This document shows positions 22,629 through 31,114 of a stretch of 36,817 nt of DNA, in pieces. The notes under the pieces were generated by a model. It was not told where the DNA came from, did not search any database, and worked only from the letters and a program-made list of their open reading frames with translations. Each line of letters opens with the position of its first letter. Within the stretch, counting starts at the first letter, position 1. This stretch comes from Candidatus Heimdallarchaeota archaeon (GTDB taxonomy: Archaea; Asgardarchaeota; Heimdallarchaeia; Heimdallarchaeales; Heimdallarchaeaceae). Location of the stretch: NCBI GenBank assembly GCA_023270155.1, contig JAGLTB010000056.1:1-36817 (forward strand), written 5' to 3'. Position numbers and translations under genes: made by a program.

Positions 22629-23693
22629 ATGACAGCAACATTGTTCGTTCCTTATGTCTCTTTAATGGTTTTAGATGAAACAGGAATGTCATTAAGGTGT
22701 CATGTACCTATTCCAGACGTTCCAGCAGAAGAAATAATGGGTATAGGAAATTTTTACAGTACCGTAATTTCAGCGTCCTCACCAAGTTTAGAAATTTACG
22801 GGCCTTTACCAATTCCCCATTTTGGAAATTATCATCTATTGATTGTATCTTTCCGTAAATTTGATTCTGAAGTGAAAGATCCTCGAGCAATGTATAACAA
22901 AAAACTTGCAATGTGTCAGCTGCTAATTTTTTATGATAAAAATTGCGATCAAATAGTGAAATATGGTCATTCACAAATTTACTTTACTATAAACGAATTC
23001 CTTAACCAATTTGAAGATGTTAAAGAAATAACTGACAAAAACATGATTGAACTTAGTGAAGAGTTAATTGAAAATGTGTTGCTTGATGACCAAATTAAAG
23101 CGAAAAGTATTGAGGATGTGGTGAGAGATATTGCTTCTCGATTTAATACAATTCAGCAAGTTTCTCACTTACTTAATAGAAGAACAAAAATAGGTATAGT
23201 TACCTCAGATTCACTCTCCTACAATTTGATTATTCAAGCATTATTCCACTTCCAAAATATTGATTTTATATATCAATTAGATAGGAATGAGTACATTACG
23301 AGAATAGACACATACTTTATGAGAATTGTATTAACTCTGCTTTTTGATTTAGAAAAAATCGCTGGGCAAGATTATTTCCGAGATATAGATTACTACATTT
23401 ATCTAGCTTCTTGTGAGGATGAGGAAAGTACAAAACGGCATCTCGAGAATATTCACTCTCTGATGGAAAGTGATCCAAAAGCTACTATCTATTTTGTTAC
23501 CAAAGAACAAGCAGAAGAGTTGAATTTAACAATCAAGAAGACACTTTACAATGAAACAGAAAAGAGAAAAAATCTAAAACTAATGATTTCAATTGGAGAT
23601 GTTTTCAGAACCTTAGATAATTCGATTTATTTAATATTGAATGACATACTTGAGCTAAGAAACATACTACGTAGCAAGCCAGCAAAATCTTAA
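22629..23693 (+). CDS. Longin-like domain protein with a GTPase-like C-terminal domain lacking a P-loop
   Basis: Unassigned protein of about 354 residues. The N-terminal ~150 residues alternate strand and helix in a longin/roadblock-like way: TLFVPYVSLMVLDETG, then SLEIYGPLPIP, HLLIVSFRKFD, and a helical NKKLAMCQLLIFY segment. A helical linker follows. From residue ~186, TKIGIVTSDSLSYNLIIQAL, RIVLTLLFDLEKIAG, DYYIYLASCEDEEST and ATIYFVTKEQAEEL follow the strand/helix order of a Ras-like domain. TKEQ stands where NKxD would be, and no GxxxxGK[ST] is present. I chose the ATG at 22629 over the TTG at 22617. The domain reading is by eye and should be held loosely. Confidence 0.55.
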   Translation: MTATLFVPYVSLMVLDETGMSLRCHVPIPDVPAEEIMGIGNFYSTVISASSPSLEIYGPLPIPHFGNYHLLIVSFRKFDSEVKDPRAMYNKKLAMCQLLIFYDKNCDQIVKYGHSQIYFTINEFLNQFEDVKEITDKNMIELSEELIENVLLDDQIKAKSIEDVVRDIASRFNTIQQVSHLLNRRTKIGIVTSDSLSYNLIIQALFHFQNIDFIYQLDRNEYITRIDTYFMRIVLTLLFDLEKIAGQDYFRDIDYYIYLASCEDEESTKRHLENIHSLMESDPKATIYFVTKEQAEELNLTIKKTLYNETEKRKNLKLMISIGDVFRTLDNSIYLILNDILELRNILRSKPAKS

Positions 23694-23698
23694 GTAAT

Positions 23699-24028
23699 AT
23701 CCTCTACTTCTTCGAATAAAATAAAGATGCAACTGCCGATCCTTTTGATTGGATAGAAGCTCTTCAAACAATACTAGAGATAAATCCAGTACATATAATT
23801 CCAGGTCATGGTCCATTAACTGATGTAGATGAAATTGTAATACTAAAGAATTATTTAACTAAAATGGTAAATTCTTTAAAAATATTGATAGGGAGGGGAG
23901 ACGATTTAAAATCAATAATTTCCTCAGAAAACTTGCCGAAATATCCATACAAGGAATTTCCTAGCTATAGAGAAAAGACAATTGAACGTTTTTATGAAGT
24001 TATTAGTGATAAAGTGTTAAATATTTAG
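23699..24028 (+). pseudogene. 3' remnant of a metallo-beta-lactamase-fold gene, paralogue of the next gene
   Basis: The frame 23720-24028 encodes about 102 residues with no usable start codon near its 5' end. It matches the C-terminal third of the intact protein at 24079: DATADPFDWIEALQ against DPTADPYLWIDAYT, INPVHIIPGHGPLT against LNPAKVVPGHGPIT, and LPKYPYKEFP against FPEFPYEVDA. An in-frame stop at 23717-23719 interrupts a few more matching codons. The N-terminal half with the HxHxDH zinc site is missing. I read it as a decayed tandem duplicate. It fills the otherwise empty 385-nt gap between the longin-like gene and the intact paralogue. Confidence 0.8.
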
Positions 24029-24078
24029 CATTTTCACTAAAACTTTTTATTATCCTTTTTTATTTTAATTTGATACAT

Positions 24079-24930
24079 ATGTTTGAATTAGAACAAGTTT
24101 CCGAAAATGTCTGGGCTCACACAAAAGGAGAAACAAGAGGAAATGTTGCATTTATCAAAATGAAACAAAGCGGAATCATGGTTGATACAGGAATGGATCC
24201 AATAACTGCAAAAATTGCCCGAGATACCGCTGAAAAAGAAATGGGAGTTCCAATCAAGTATTTAGTTATCACTCATCATCATGGTGATCATGTATTTGGA
24301 AATCAAGTACTGGAAGACTGTGAGATAATCTCTTCTAAAGACATGAAAGAAATAATGGAGGAACAAGTTTCCAAAAATTGGACAAAAGAAAAACTAGAGG
24401 AGAGAATGGATCAAGTTCCAGAGTTTAGAGAAAAATGGGCAGATCTGCGATTTGTTCTACCCACTGTTACATTTGAAGGAGAATACACAATTGAAGAAGA
24501 GGGAGTAAAAGTTGAAATTGTTCAAACAAATGGTCATACAAGAGGAAGTAGCTATTTATTCATACCATCTGATAATATAGTTATAACTGGAGATTTGCTT
24601 TTTGCTGAAACATTTCCATATGGAGGAGATCCTACTGCTGATCCTTATTTATGGATTGATGCTTACACTCAGATGATTTATCTAAATCCTGCTAAAGTGG
24701 TTCCAGGTCATGGTCCTATAACTTTCAAAGAAGAGCTTGAAATTCAGCAAAAATACCTAGAGATGTTAGTGAAAAAAATCGAAGATCTTGTTGTAGATGG
24801 ATTAACTAAAGAAGAAGTTCTTGAAAGAACAGATTTTCCAGAATTTCCCTATGAAGTAGATGCAAATAGAGTAAAGGCTATGTTAGAAAGATGCTTTGAC
24901 GTAATCAAAGAAGCTGTTGATAGTTATTAG
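24079..24930 (+). CDS. Metallo-beta-lactamase-fold hydrolase
   Basis: Probable zinc hydrolase of 283 residues; the substrate is unknown. The zinc motif H-x-H-x-D-H is complete in VITHHHGDHVFGN (residues ~71-83). The further ligands are H in TNGHTRGSS (~156), D in TGDLLFAETF (~175) and H in VPGHGPITF. FPYGGDPTADPYLW is a loop specific to this group and is shared with the neighbouring pseudogene. About 60 helical residues follow the core, longer than glyoxalase II-like minimal domains. I used the ATG at 24079 rather than the TTG at 24070. AT-rich promoter-like sequence precedes it. It could be a quinolinate-type, MBL-fold esterase or lyase-like enzyme; the motifs do not decide. Confidence 0.87.
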   Translation: MFELEQVSENVWAHTKGETRGNVAFIKMKQSGIMVDTGMDPITAKIARDTAEKEMGVPIKYLVITHHHGDHVFGNQVLEDCEIISSKDMKEIMEEQVSKNWTKEKLEERMDQVPEFREKWADLRFVLPTVTFEGEYTIEEEGVKVEIVQTNGHTRGSSYLFIPSDNIVITGDLLFAETFPYGGDPTADPYLWIDAYTQMIYLNPAKVVPGHGPITFKEELEIQQKYLEMLVKKIEDLVVDGLTKEEVLERTDFPEFPYEVDANRVKAMLERCFDVIKEAVDSY

Positions 24931-24973
24931 ATAATAATATCTATGTCAAAATAATAACAGCAACTTAACTCGC

Positions 24974-25696
24974 TTAAATTCTAGTTTCAAGCCAAGAATC
25001 AAGTGTTTCAAACAACTGATGTCTCCCTGCATCTTTGGGAATTACATGACCACCCTTTTCAATCCAAACTAGTTGTTTGTCTGTAGTATTGACATTACTA
25101 TGAATCAACTTTGCATGTTTTTCAGGCACACTAAGATCTTTCTTACCTTGTACAATCAAAATGGGAACCTGTATGTTTTTCACTTGTTTCTTAGTTTCTC
25201 TCAACATTTTATATAATTCACTTACACTCTTTATTGGATAATGCTCGTAGCTTTTGTGGGTAGATAAAGCTTCCAAATCCTCCCATCCACTTTCTTCACT
25301 CTTATGTCTTGGATAAACATAATGAACTAATGGAATTGATAAAAAGTGCATACGCCAATCTGGTGCTCTGTAAACTGCAGCTAAAGTGATAATACCAGAA
25401 AGGTATTTGTTTTTTGCTCCTAAAAATAAAGTTATAGTTCCTCCCATAGATAATCCAGAAACAAACACTTTCTTACATTTATTTTTTAGTTTATCCAAGT
25501 TTAATTGAGCAAAATCTATCCAATCAGTCCATTTTTTAGTAGATAAGTCTTCTTCAGTAGTTTCATGTCCTGGAAGCGTAATATTTCTTACTGTGAAACC
25601 TTTTTCTGTTAAAAAATCTTCAAGAGGAATCATTTCAAAGTGAGTTCCTGTAAAACCATGTATGAGTAAAAAACCTATTTGTTCATTCGAAGACAT
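24974..25696 (-). CDS. Alpha/beta hydrolase, carboxylesterase/monoglyceride-lipase type
   Basis: Serine hydrolase of 240 residues, similar in layout to bacterial carboxylesterase Est30. The oxyanion region is LLIHGFTGTHFEM near the N-terminus. The nucleophile elbow is SGLSMGGTITLFLG (Ser at ~94), the acid is Asp in VQGKKDLSVP (~193) and the base is His in KGGHVIPKD (~222). There is no signal peptide, so it acts in the cytoplasm, probably on short or medium acyl esters. It converges with the metallo-hydrolase gene and stands alone on its strand. It is a different subfamily from the hydrolase at 26500. Confidence 0.87.
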   Translation of the reverse strand: MSSNEQIGFLLIHGFTGTHFEMIPLEDFLTEKGFTVRNITLPGHETTEEDLSTKKWTDWIDFAQLNLDKLKNKCKKVFVSGLSMGGTITLFLGAKNKYLSGIITLAAVYRAPDWRMHFLSIPLVHYVYPRHKSEESGWEDLEALSTHKSYEHYPIKSVSELYKMLRETKKQVKNIQVPILIVQGKKDLSVPEKHAKLIHSNVNTTDKQLVWIEKGGHVIPKDAGRHQLFETLDSWLETRI

Positions 25697-25798
25697 TTGA
25701 ATCTTGCTCTACTTCTGAATTTCCTTATTATTTAAAAGCATTATATTTAGAGAGCGTTTATCAGAAAAATTCAAGAAGAGGTTAGATAAATTATTCTT

Positions 25799-26383
25799 GT
25801 GATAGATTCTTTGTGGTTTTGGTCATTGATCGTATTCCTTTCAGCTGTGTTAATAGTATGGTTAATATTTTCTATATATAGAGGAATAAGACATGAAGTA
25901 TTTTTAGTGGTAGGCTTTGTTTTCTTGGTTATTGTTTTGAGTGTTCCCGAAACTGCAGGTGCCTATGCTAGAATGGATTCTTATACTCTGATTTCTACAA
26001 TTCTAGCATCTACTGGAATTACTTCAATTCTGATAGGTGTTCTCTCTTCTGGAAGAAAATGGGTAACAAGAAGAGGAACAGCAAACCTTAACAAATTTAC
26101 GAATTTGCTGTTTTTTGCTTATATTAGACATCCCATAACCTTAGGGTGCATACTAATTTCATTTTCTATGATCTTCTTAATCAGTTCAATAGTTTCCAAT
26201 GTTCTAGCAATTGTTGCTATTTTGTCTTTTGTCTTATCCTCATTTGAAAGGGACGTTTTTTTGCAGAAAGCCTATGGGTATCCATACAGACTTTACATGA
26301 AAAAAGTTCCAAGATTCAATATATTACATGGGATCATAAGATCAATCCTAGTTAGGGAAAAAGAAATAGAATCAGAAGCATGA
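25799..26383 (+). CDS. Membrane protein related to isoprenylcysteine/phospholipid methyltransferases (ICMT/NnrU-like)
   Basis: Predicted membrane protein of 194 residues with five hydrophobic segments (LWFWSLIVFLSAVLIVWLIF; VFLVVGFVFLVIVLSV; LISTILASTGITSILIGVL; HPITLGCILISFSMIFL; VLAIVAILSFVLSSF). The motifs of the ICMT/PEMT-like fold are present in the C-terminal half: YIRHPITLG (R-H-P), then FERDVFLQKAYGYPYRLYMKKVPRF, with the E...G..Y..Y...VPR pattern that closes the SAM site in the family. The methyl acceptor is unknown. The start is a GTG at 25799 with GAAGAGGTT 15-20 nt upstream, so it is not certain. A hairpin 44 nt after the stop may end transcription. Confidence 0.68.
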   Translation: MIDSLWFWSLIVFLSAVLIVWLIFSIYRGIRHEVFLVVGFVFLVIVLSVPETAGAYARMDSYTLISTILASTGITSILIGVLSSGRKWVTRRGTANLNKFTNLLFFAYIRHPITLGCILISFSMIFLISSIVSNVLAIVAILSFVLSSFERDVFLQKAYGYPYRLYMKKVPRFNILHGIIRSILVREKEIESEA

Positions 26384-26426
26384 TTACTAGAAGAACATAC
26401 TATGTTTTTGGTTCTGTTACAAAGAT

Positions 26427-26448
26427 ATTGAGGGATGAATACCTCAAT
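26427..26448 (+). terminator. Hairpin after the ICMT-like gene
   Basis: ATTGAGG (26427-26433) pairs exactly with CCTCAAT (26442-26448) across an 8-nt loop, and TTATTT follows. It lies between two rightward genes, 44 nt past a stop, so a terminator is the simplest reading, though 7 bp is short. Confidence 0.35.
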
Positions 26449-26499
26449 TTATTTCACTCTCTAGAAAAGAAATAAGAACTCCCATTCTTAATTTAGATT

Positions 26500-27342
26500 A
26501 TGAATGAAGAAATTCAGCTCATAACTACAAGAGAAGAACCTGAATTCAAGATAAGATTAGCAAAATTCCCTTCTAAGGAAGAGAAATATTCTCATCGTAA
26601 TATAATAATCATACCTGGTTGGTTGAGTGCTATAGATAATTTTACTCCGATGGCAGAAGCTTTGCAGAAATACAGTAATGTTGTAATCTATGAACCCAGA
26701 GGATTTGGAGAATCAGTTACAACTCATAAGAAGGGATACTTCAATTCTGATGAATACAATCTTGAATTATCAAAGGTTATTAAGCATCTAGGTTTGAAAA
26801 CTAAAGATTTTGTCATTCTAGGGAGCTGTTCTGGAGGTTCTCAAGCTTTCACTTATTTTCTTGACGGTGATGGTCCTAAACCATGTGTTTTGGTAGTTTT
26901 TAGCCCTCAAGACTTCTACAACACACCATTTTTTGTACCAGCTCTTGGGGTGATTCCAACATTCATTATGACTTTTGTTCAAAAGATGATAATCGTATTC
27001 TATAGATTTTATTTAAAGATTCGACGAACAGGAGAATCAGCAAATGTAACCTGGGCTGCTGATAGATTGAAGAAAAATGATGATTGGAGTCTTCGACGGT
27101 TTGTTGTAGAGTTTGTTGTCAAATATGATATAAGAAATAGACAAAAAGAGATTGATGTTCCAATTCAAATGATAGTTTCACAAAAAGACCATTTTGTAGA
27201 TCCTGAAGGATCAAAGAAATTCTTACACCATAAAGATTCTGAAATTATTGAGATTCAAACTGAAATGCATAGAGTGCAACAAGGGAAAGAAGAGGAAATT
27301 GCAAAAAGAATGAATGACTTCTTGATAAAACTGAAATATTAG
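26500..27342 (+). CDS. Alpha/beta hydrolase with a probable cysteine nucleophile
   Basis: Hydrolase-fold protein of 280 residues. The oxyanion segment is IIIPGWLSAIDNF, followed by the typical VVIYEPRGFGES strand. The nucleophile elbow reads LGSCSGGSQ. Aligned on the common G-x-S-x-G-G form, the central residue is Cys (G-S-C-S-G-G), as in dienelactone hydrolase, unless the following Ser serves instead. The acid is Asp in VSQKDHFVDP (~229) and the base His in EMHRVQQ (~253). The insertion at residues 140-190 (VLGVIPTFIMTFVQKMIIVF) is hydrophobic and may be a lid or membrane contact. No nearby gene suggests a substrate. The ATG at 26500 has an AT-rich promoter-like sequence and no Shine-Dalgarno. 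Confidence 0.78.
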   Translation: MNEEIQLITTREEPEFKIRLAKFPSKEEKYSHRNIIIIPGWLSAIDNFTPMAEALQKYSNVVIYEPRGFGESVTTHKKGYFNSDEYNLELSKVIKHLGLKTKDFVILGSCSGGSQAFTYFLDGDGPKPCVLVVFSPQDFYNTPFFVPALGVIPTFIMTFVQKMIIVFYRFYLKIRRTGESANVTWAADRLKKNDDWSLRRFVVEFVVKYDIRNRQKEIDVPIQMIVSQKDHFVDPEGSKKFLHHKDSEIIEIQTEMHRVQQGKEEEIAKRMNDFLIKLKY

Positions 27343-27364
27343 GATGTAACTATCATTATCCTAA

Positions 27365-28237
27365 TTACAGGTTTTTGTTATCAAAAACTGGTACTAGAGA
27401 CAATATAATGGTTTTCTTCCCCGTATGAGTCCCTACTATAGGTGTTGCAATCGTTACATACTCATTTCGTATATTCAACTTATCTCTGATTTTTGTTTTC
27501 AGTTTATCAGCTCCTGCAGAATTGTCAACATGAGATATTACCATATCAAAAATTAAATCTCTATTAACTCGTTTTAAGGAGACTTTCATTATACGTTTGA
27601 GCATTTGCTTTTCAGAGAAAAATCCTGGGAATTTTGGTTCCAAAACTTTCTTATCTTCAAGTGTCAAAATTGGTTTGATTCCCATAAATTTTGTTGCATT
27701 AAGTATAAATTTCGATTTCAATCTTCCAGATTTATAGATATTTTCAAATGTATGAAAACCAGCACACAAAAGTGATTCTTTTTTCGTACGTTCTATTTTG
27801 TTCTTAATTTCACCTATTGTGTTTCCCTTATTTGCTAATTCTTTAATTTGCATAGCTATTAATCCTTGTACTCCAGAAGCTGAATCGGAATCTACTAAAA
27901 TTACTCTGTCACCAATCTTTTTAGCTGCTATCGCTACGGAAGAATAAGTTGCACTTATTTCTTTAGAAACGGTTAGACAAATGACATAATCGTATTTTTG
28001 TTCTTTAACATATTTTTCAAAAGCTTCATAAAACGTTGCTGGGTCGGGTGCAGCAGTAGTAGGGATTTCTTCTAAACTTTCAAGGATTTCATAATATTCA
28101 TCAAAAGAAATATCTTTTCCAAGACGATAAGCTTTATCTTCAAAAGAAATTATGTGCGGTATTACTTCGATGTTGTTTTCTTTTATGACATCTAGAGGTA
28201 AATCTGCAGCTGTATCTGTAATTATTTTTATTTTCAA
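27365..28237 (-). CDS. DegV-family fatty-acid-binding protein (second copy)
   Basis: DegV protein of 290 residues. In bacteria, DegV-fold proteins (FakB) hold a fatty acid for phosphorylation by FakA; no FakA is in the window. The family signature is at the N-terminus (KIIT-D-TAADLP), with the PTTAAPDPATFYEAFE segment that matches the P-T-x-x-P-x-x-x-F acyl-binding loop. Next come the SAT-rich strand region (SKEISATYSSV), DSDSASGVQGL and the C-terminal GTHTGKKTIILSLVP. It is a tandem paralogue of the gene at 28327; an 89-nt gap with a TATA-like CATATAATC could hold its own promoter. Archaea have isoprenoid lipids, so the ligand may not be a fatty acid. Confidence 0.88.
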   Translation of the reverse strand: MKIKIITDTAADLPLDVIKENNIEVIPHIISFEDKAYRLGKDISFDEYYEILESLEEIPTTAAPDPATFYEAFEKYVKEQKYDYVICLTVSKEISATYSSVAIAAKKIGDRVILVDSDSASGVQGLIAMQIKELANKGNTIGEIKNKIERTKKESLLCAGFHTFENIYKSGRLKSKFILNATKFMGIKPILTLEDKKVLEPKFPGFFSEKQMLKRIMKVSLKRVNRDLIFDMVISHVDNSAGADKLKTKIRDKLNIRNEYVTIATPIVGTHTGKKTIILSLVPVFDNKNL

Positions 28238-28326
28238 ATGAATCTAGATATTTATTTTCCCGCTAGGTCAAAAACCTTTCTTCAGATTATATGCAAATAA
28301 TTGGACATTTAGTAAAAAATATTCGA

Positions 28327-29187
28327 CTAATCTATAGAAGGTATTAAACTTACAATGATTGTTCCTTCTCCTGTGTTTGTTCCAACTATAGGAGAACAGT
28401 CAGTAATATAATTTTCCTTGATATTGACTTTCTTTTTGATTAGTTCTGTTATTCTTTCTGCTCCTTTCAAATTCTCTACATTAGATACAATTAGATTGTA
28501 AACTAGTTCTCTTTTTGCTCTTTTATACACAATATTGGCAAGTCTTTTCTCCATATGAGATTGTAGGAAAAATCCAGGAAGTTTTGAAACTAATACTCCA
28601 GGACGTTCCATTACAGCAATTGGTTTTATTCCTATAATTTTAGTCAGATATAAAGCAAACTTAGATTTAAATCTACCTGATTTGTAAACATTATCAAGTG
28701 TAAAAAACCCTACATCAAGGATGTATTCGTCTCTAAGTTCTGTAAATAAACTAATAATTTCTTCTACTGATTTATTCTCTTTTGATAATTTTACTGCATT
28801 TAATACAAATAATCCTTGTACGCCTGAAGCTGATTCTGTATCAAAAATAGTAATCTTATCTTTATATTTCTTAGCTACTATTCTTGCAGTATTTCCAGTT
28901 GATGACAGTTCTGCTGATACTGAGATATATAAAACATGATCATATTTTTTGGTTTCCAAGCTTTCACTGAAAACTTCATCAAAATCTTGAGGAGTTGGAG
29001 TTGAATTTGTTGGTAATCCATTCATACTCTTTAGTAGTTTATAGTATTCTTTTACTGAGATTCCTATTCCTATTTTCATTGCTTGATCTTCAAAATGTAC
29101 TGAATGAGCAACAGTTCCAATGTCAAATTTTTCAATGAATTCTATTGGAAAATCAGCTGCAGAATCAGTTACAACTCTGATTTTCAT
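28327..29187 (-). CDS. DegV-family fatty-acid-binding protein (first copy)
   Basis: Second DegV protein, 286 residues, with the same order of motifs as its neighbour: RVVTDSAADFP at the N-terminus, LPTNSTPTPQDFDEVF as the acyl-binding loop, SAELSSTGNTAR, DTESASGVQGLFVLN and VGTNTGEGTIIVSLIP near the C-terminus. The two copies are clearly paralogous but diverged along their length, so the duplication is old rather than a recent tandem event. The ligand-contact Thr/Ser residues are kept in both. It shares a 115-bp divergent promoter region with adenine deaminase, where ACTTATACG on the minus strand (about 29208-29217) is a candidate TATA box. Confidence 0.88.
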   Translation of the reverse strand: MKIRVVTDSAADFPIEFIEKFDIGTVAHSVHFEDQAMKIGIGISVKEYYKLLKSMNGLPTNSTPTPQDFDEVFSESLETKKYDHVLYISVSAELSSTGNTARIVAKKYKDKITIFDTESASGVQGLFVLNAVKLSKENKSVEEIISLFTELRDEYILDVGFFTLDNVYKSGRFKSKFALYLTKIIGIKPIAVMERPGVLVSKLPGFFLQSHMEKRLANIVYKRAKRELVYNLIVSNVENLKGAERITELIKKKVNIKENYITDCSPIVGTNTGEGTIIVSLIPSID

Positions 29188-29252
29188 AAAGATACAAAAG
29201 ATTCACTCACGTATAAGTTTTTACACTAGTAACTATATAAGATTCCGAAATT

Positions 29253-29263
29253 AGATTTATAAA
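29253..29263 (+). promoter_or_regulatory. TATA box of the adenine deaminase gene
   Basis: ATTTATAAAAA, about 40-50 nt before the ATG at 29303. It would give a short leader of roughly 15-20 nt. Predicted by eye. Confidence 0.4.
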
Positions 29264-29302
29264 AACTTAAAAAACATCTATCCTATCATTCTCTGTCTAA
29301 TC

Positions 29303-31063
29303 ATGAACACAAAAGAAATCGTTGATTGTGCAATGGGCAGAACCAAGTCTGATATCGTCTTATTAAACGGTCAACTAGTAAATGTATACACTAAAGAGAT
29401 AATTGAGGTAGATGTTGCTATTTGTAAAGATAGAATTGTTCATGTTGGAAAGAATACAAATGACCTAATTGGAGAAAATACTAGGATTATTAACATTGAA
29501 GGGTCAATTATCTGCCCTGGTTTAATCGAATCTCACGTACATATTGAATCATCGATGTTAACTCTTAGTAGGTTTACAGAAGCAATTGTTACTCATGGAA
29601 CTACAACAGCAGTTATTGATCCTCATGAATTAGCGAATGTTGCTGGAATAGACGGACTGGAGATTCTCGTTGATGAAGTAAGAAATTCCCCGATTAGCTA
29701 TTTAATAGAAGTACCCTCTTGCGTTCCTTCCCTACCAGGATTTGAAACTTCTGGTGCTACGATTGATTCAGAACAAGTAAAACAGATGATGATAAGAGAT
29801 GAATTCTTTGCATTAGCTGAAATGATGAATTACCCTGGAGTTTTCTTAGGGCTTGAAGAGGTAATGACCAAAATTGATGCAGCTAAAAAAGCAGGTAAAA
29901 TTATTGAGGGCCATGCACCTCTTCTGAAGGGAAAGGAACTTCAAGCGTATGTTGCAGCTGGTATTTCATCTGATCATGAAGCAACGACGTTTGAGGAAGT
30001 TTTAGAAAAATTGCGTTTAGGTATGAAATTACAAGTGAGAGAAGGTTCTTTTGCAAAAGATTTAGGGAATATCCTACAGAAACTAGAAGATAGTAAAATT
30101 GATACTCGCAATATGCTGATTGCCACAGATGATAGGAATCCTATTGATTTGATGGAGAAAGGACATCTCAATTATACTTACAAGAAGATGGTTCAATTGG
30201 GGATCAACCCAATAGAAGCTATTCAAATGATGACTCTGAATACAGCTACTCATTTAGGACTAGAGAAGGAAATTGGTGGAATAGCTCCAGGGAAAAGAGC
30301 TGATATAATTATTGTAAACAATCTTGAGGAATTCAATATTGAAATGGTATTTGCTAAAGGTGAAGTATTATTCGAAAACGGAAAACTCACTTTTTCAACT
30401 CAGGAAGCTAAATATCCTGATTTCATTCTGGATACTCTCTCAAATCTAGAAGTGCCAACCATCGAGAAATTGAAGATAAAAGTTAATGAGCAAAATTATG
30501 TCAATGTCAGAGTGATTGGTGTAAATGAGCATTCCTTAATTACTGAAAAGCTTGAAGCAGAACTCCAAGTACAAGATACTTTCATCATTCCTGATGTAGA
30601 AAACGATATTCTTCCAGTGGTAGTGATAAATAGACATACAAAAGAGGAAAAAATAGGTAAAGGATTTGTAAAAGGTTTAGGATTAAAACACGGAGCAATA
30701 GCTAGTACAGTAGCTCATGACAGTCATCAATTGATTTGTACAGGATCTAATTATGAATTAATGCTGAAAGCAATAAAAGCATTAAAGGAGTCTCATGGAG
30801 GTTTGGTGGTTGTCACCACTGATAAAATTACAATACTTCCATTAGAATTCGCAGGAATCATGAGTACTGGAAAGATCGAGGATGTAGTCCGTCTGAATAA
30901 GGAGCTAAATAACGCTTTGAATAATTTAAATCCTGCAATTTCCGAATCTTTTATGGCGCTAGCATTCCTCGCATTACCTGTTATCCCACATCTGAAAATA
31001 ACTGATCACGGTCTCATTGATGTAGATATTTTCGAAAAAGTGAATCCCGTTATTACGGAGTAG
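29303..31063 (+). CDS. ade: Adenine deaminase
   Basis: Converts adenine to hypoxanthine and ammonia in purine salvage; cytoplasmic metallo-dependent amidohydrolase of 586 residues, the normal length for the Ade family. Motifs in order: GLIESHVHIESSML (metal-binding H-x-H), HGTTTAVIDPHELANV, EMMNYPGVF, GHAPLLKGKELQAYVAAG, SSDHEATT, ATDDRNPIDLMEKGHLNY and the C-terminal domain with STVAHDSHQLICTG. All the metal and catalytic residues expected of the family seem present. It lies 1.9 kb from AMP phosphorylase on the same strand, and that enzyme releases adenine, so the two would act in sequence. Confidence 0.93.
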   Translation: MNTKEIVDCAMGRTKSDIVLLNGQLVNVYTKEIIEVDVAICKDRIVHVGKNTNDLIGENTRIINIEGSIICPGLIESHVHIESSMLTLSRFTEAIVTHGTTTAVIDPHELANVAGIDGLEILVDEVRNSPISYLIEVPSCVPSLPGFETSGATIDSEQVKQMMIRDEFFALAEMMNYPGVFLGLEEVMTKIDAAKKAGKIIEGHAPLLKGKELQAYVAAGISSDHEATTFEEVLEKLRLGMKLQVREGSFAKDLGNILQKLEDSKIDTRNMLIATDDRNPIDLMEKGHLNYTYKKMVQLGINPIEAIQMMTLNTATHLGLEKEIGGIAPGKRADIIIVNNLEEFNIEMVFAKGEVLFENGKLTFSTQEAKYPDFILDTLSNLEVPTIEKLKIKVNEQNYVNVRVIGVNEHSLITEKLEAELQVQDTFIIPDVENDILPVVVINRHTKEEKIGKGFVKGLGLKHGAIASTVAHDSHQLICTGSNYELMLKAIKALKESHGGLVVVTTDKITILPLEFAGIMSTGKIEDVVRLNKELNNALNNLNPAISESFMALAFLALPVIPHLKITDHGLIDVDIFEKVNPVITE

Positions 31064-31114
31064 ATTTTACATCCAATCCGTAAGGTTTTTTATTTTTCAC
31101 TCTTTGTATCTCAT

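Noticed and set aside
27365-29187. Tandem DegV genes as a recent duplication or repeat
   Set aside because: The two proteins share motif order but differ along their whole length, so this is an old paralogous pair and ordinary for the family.
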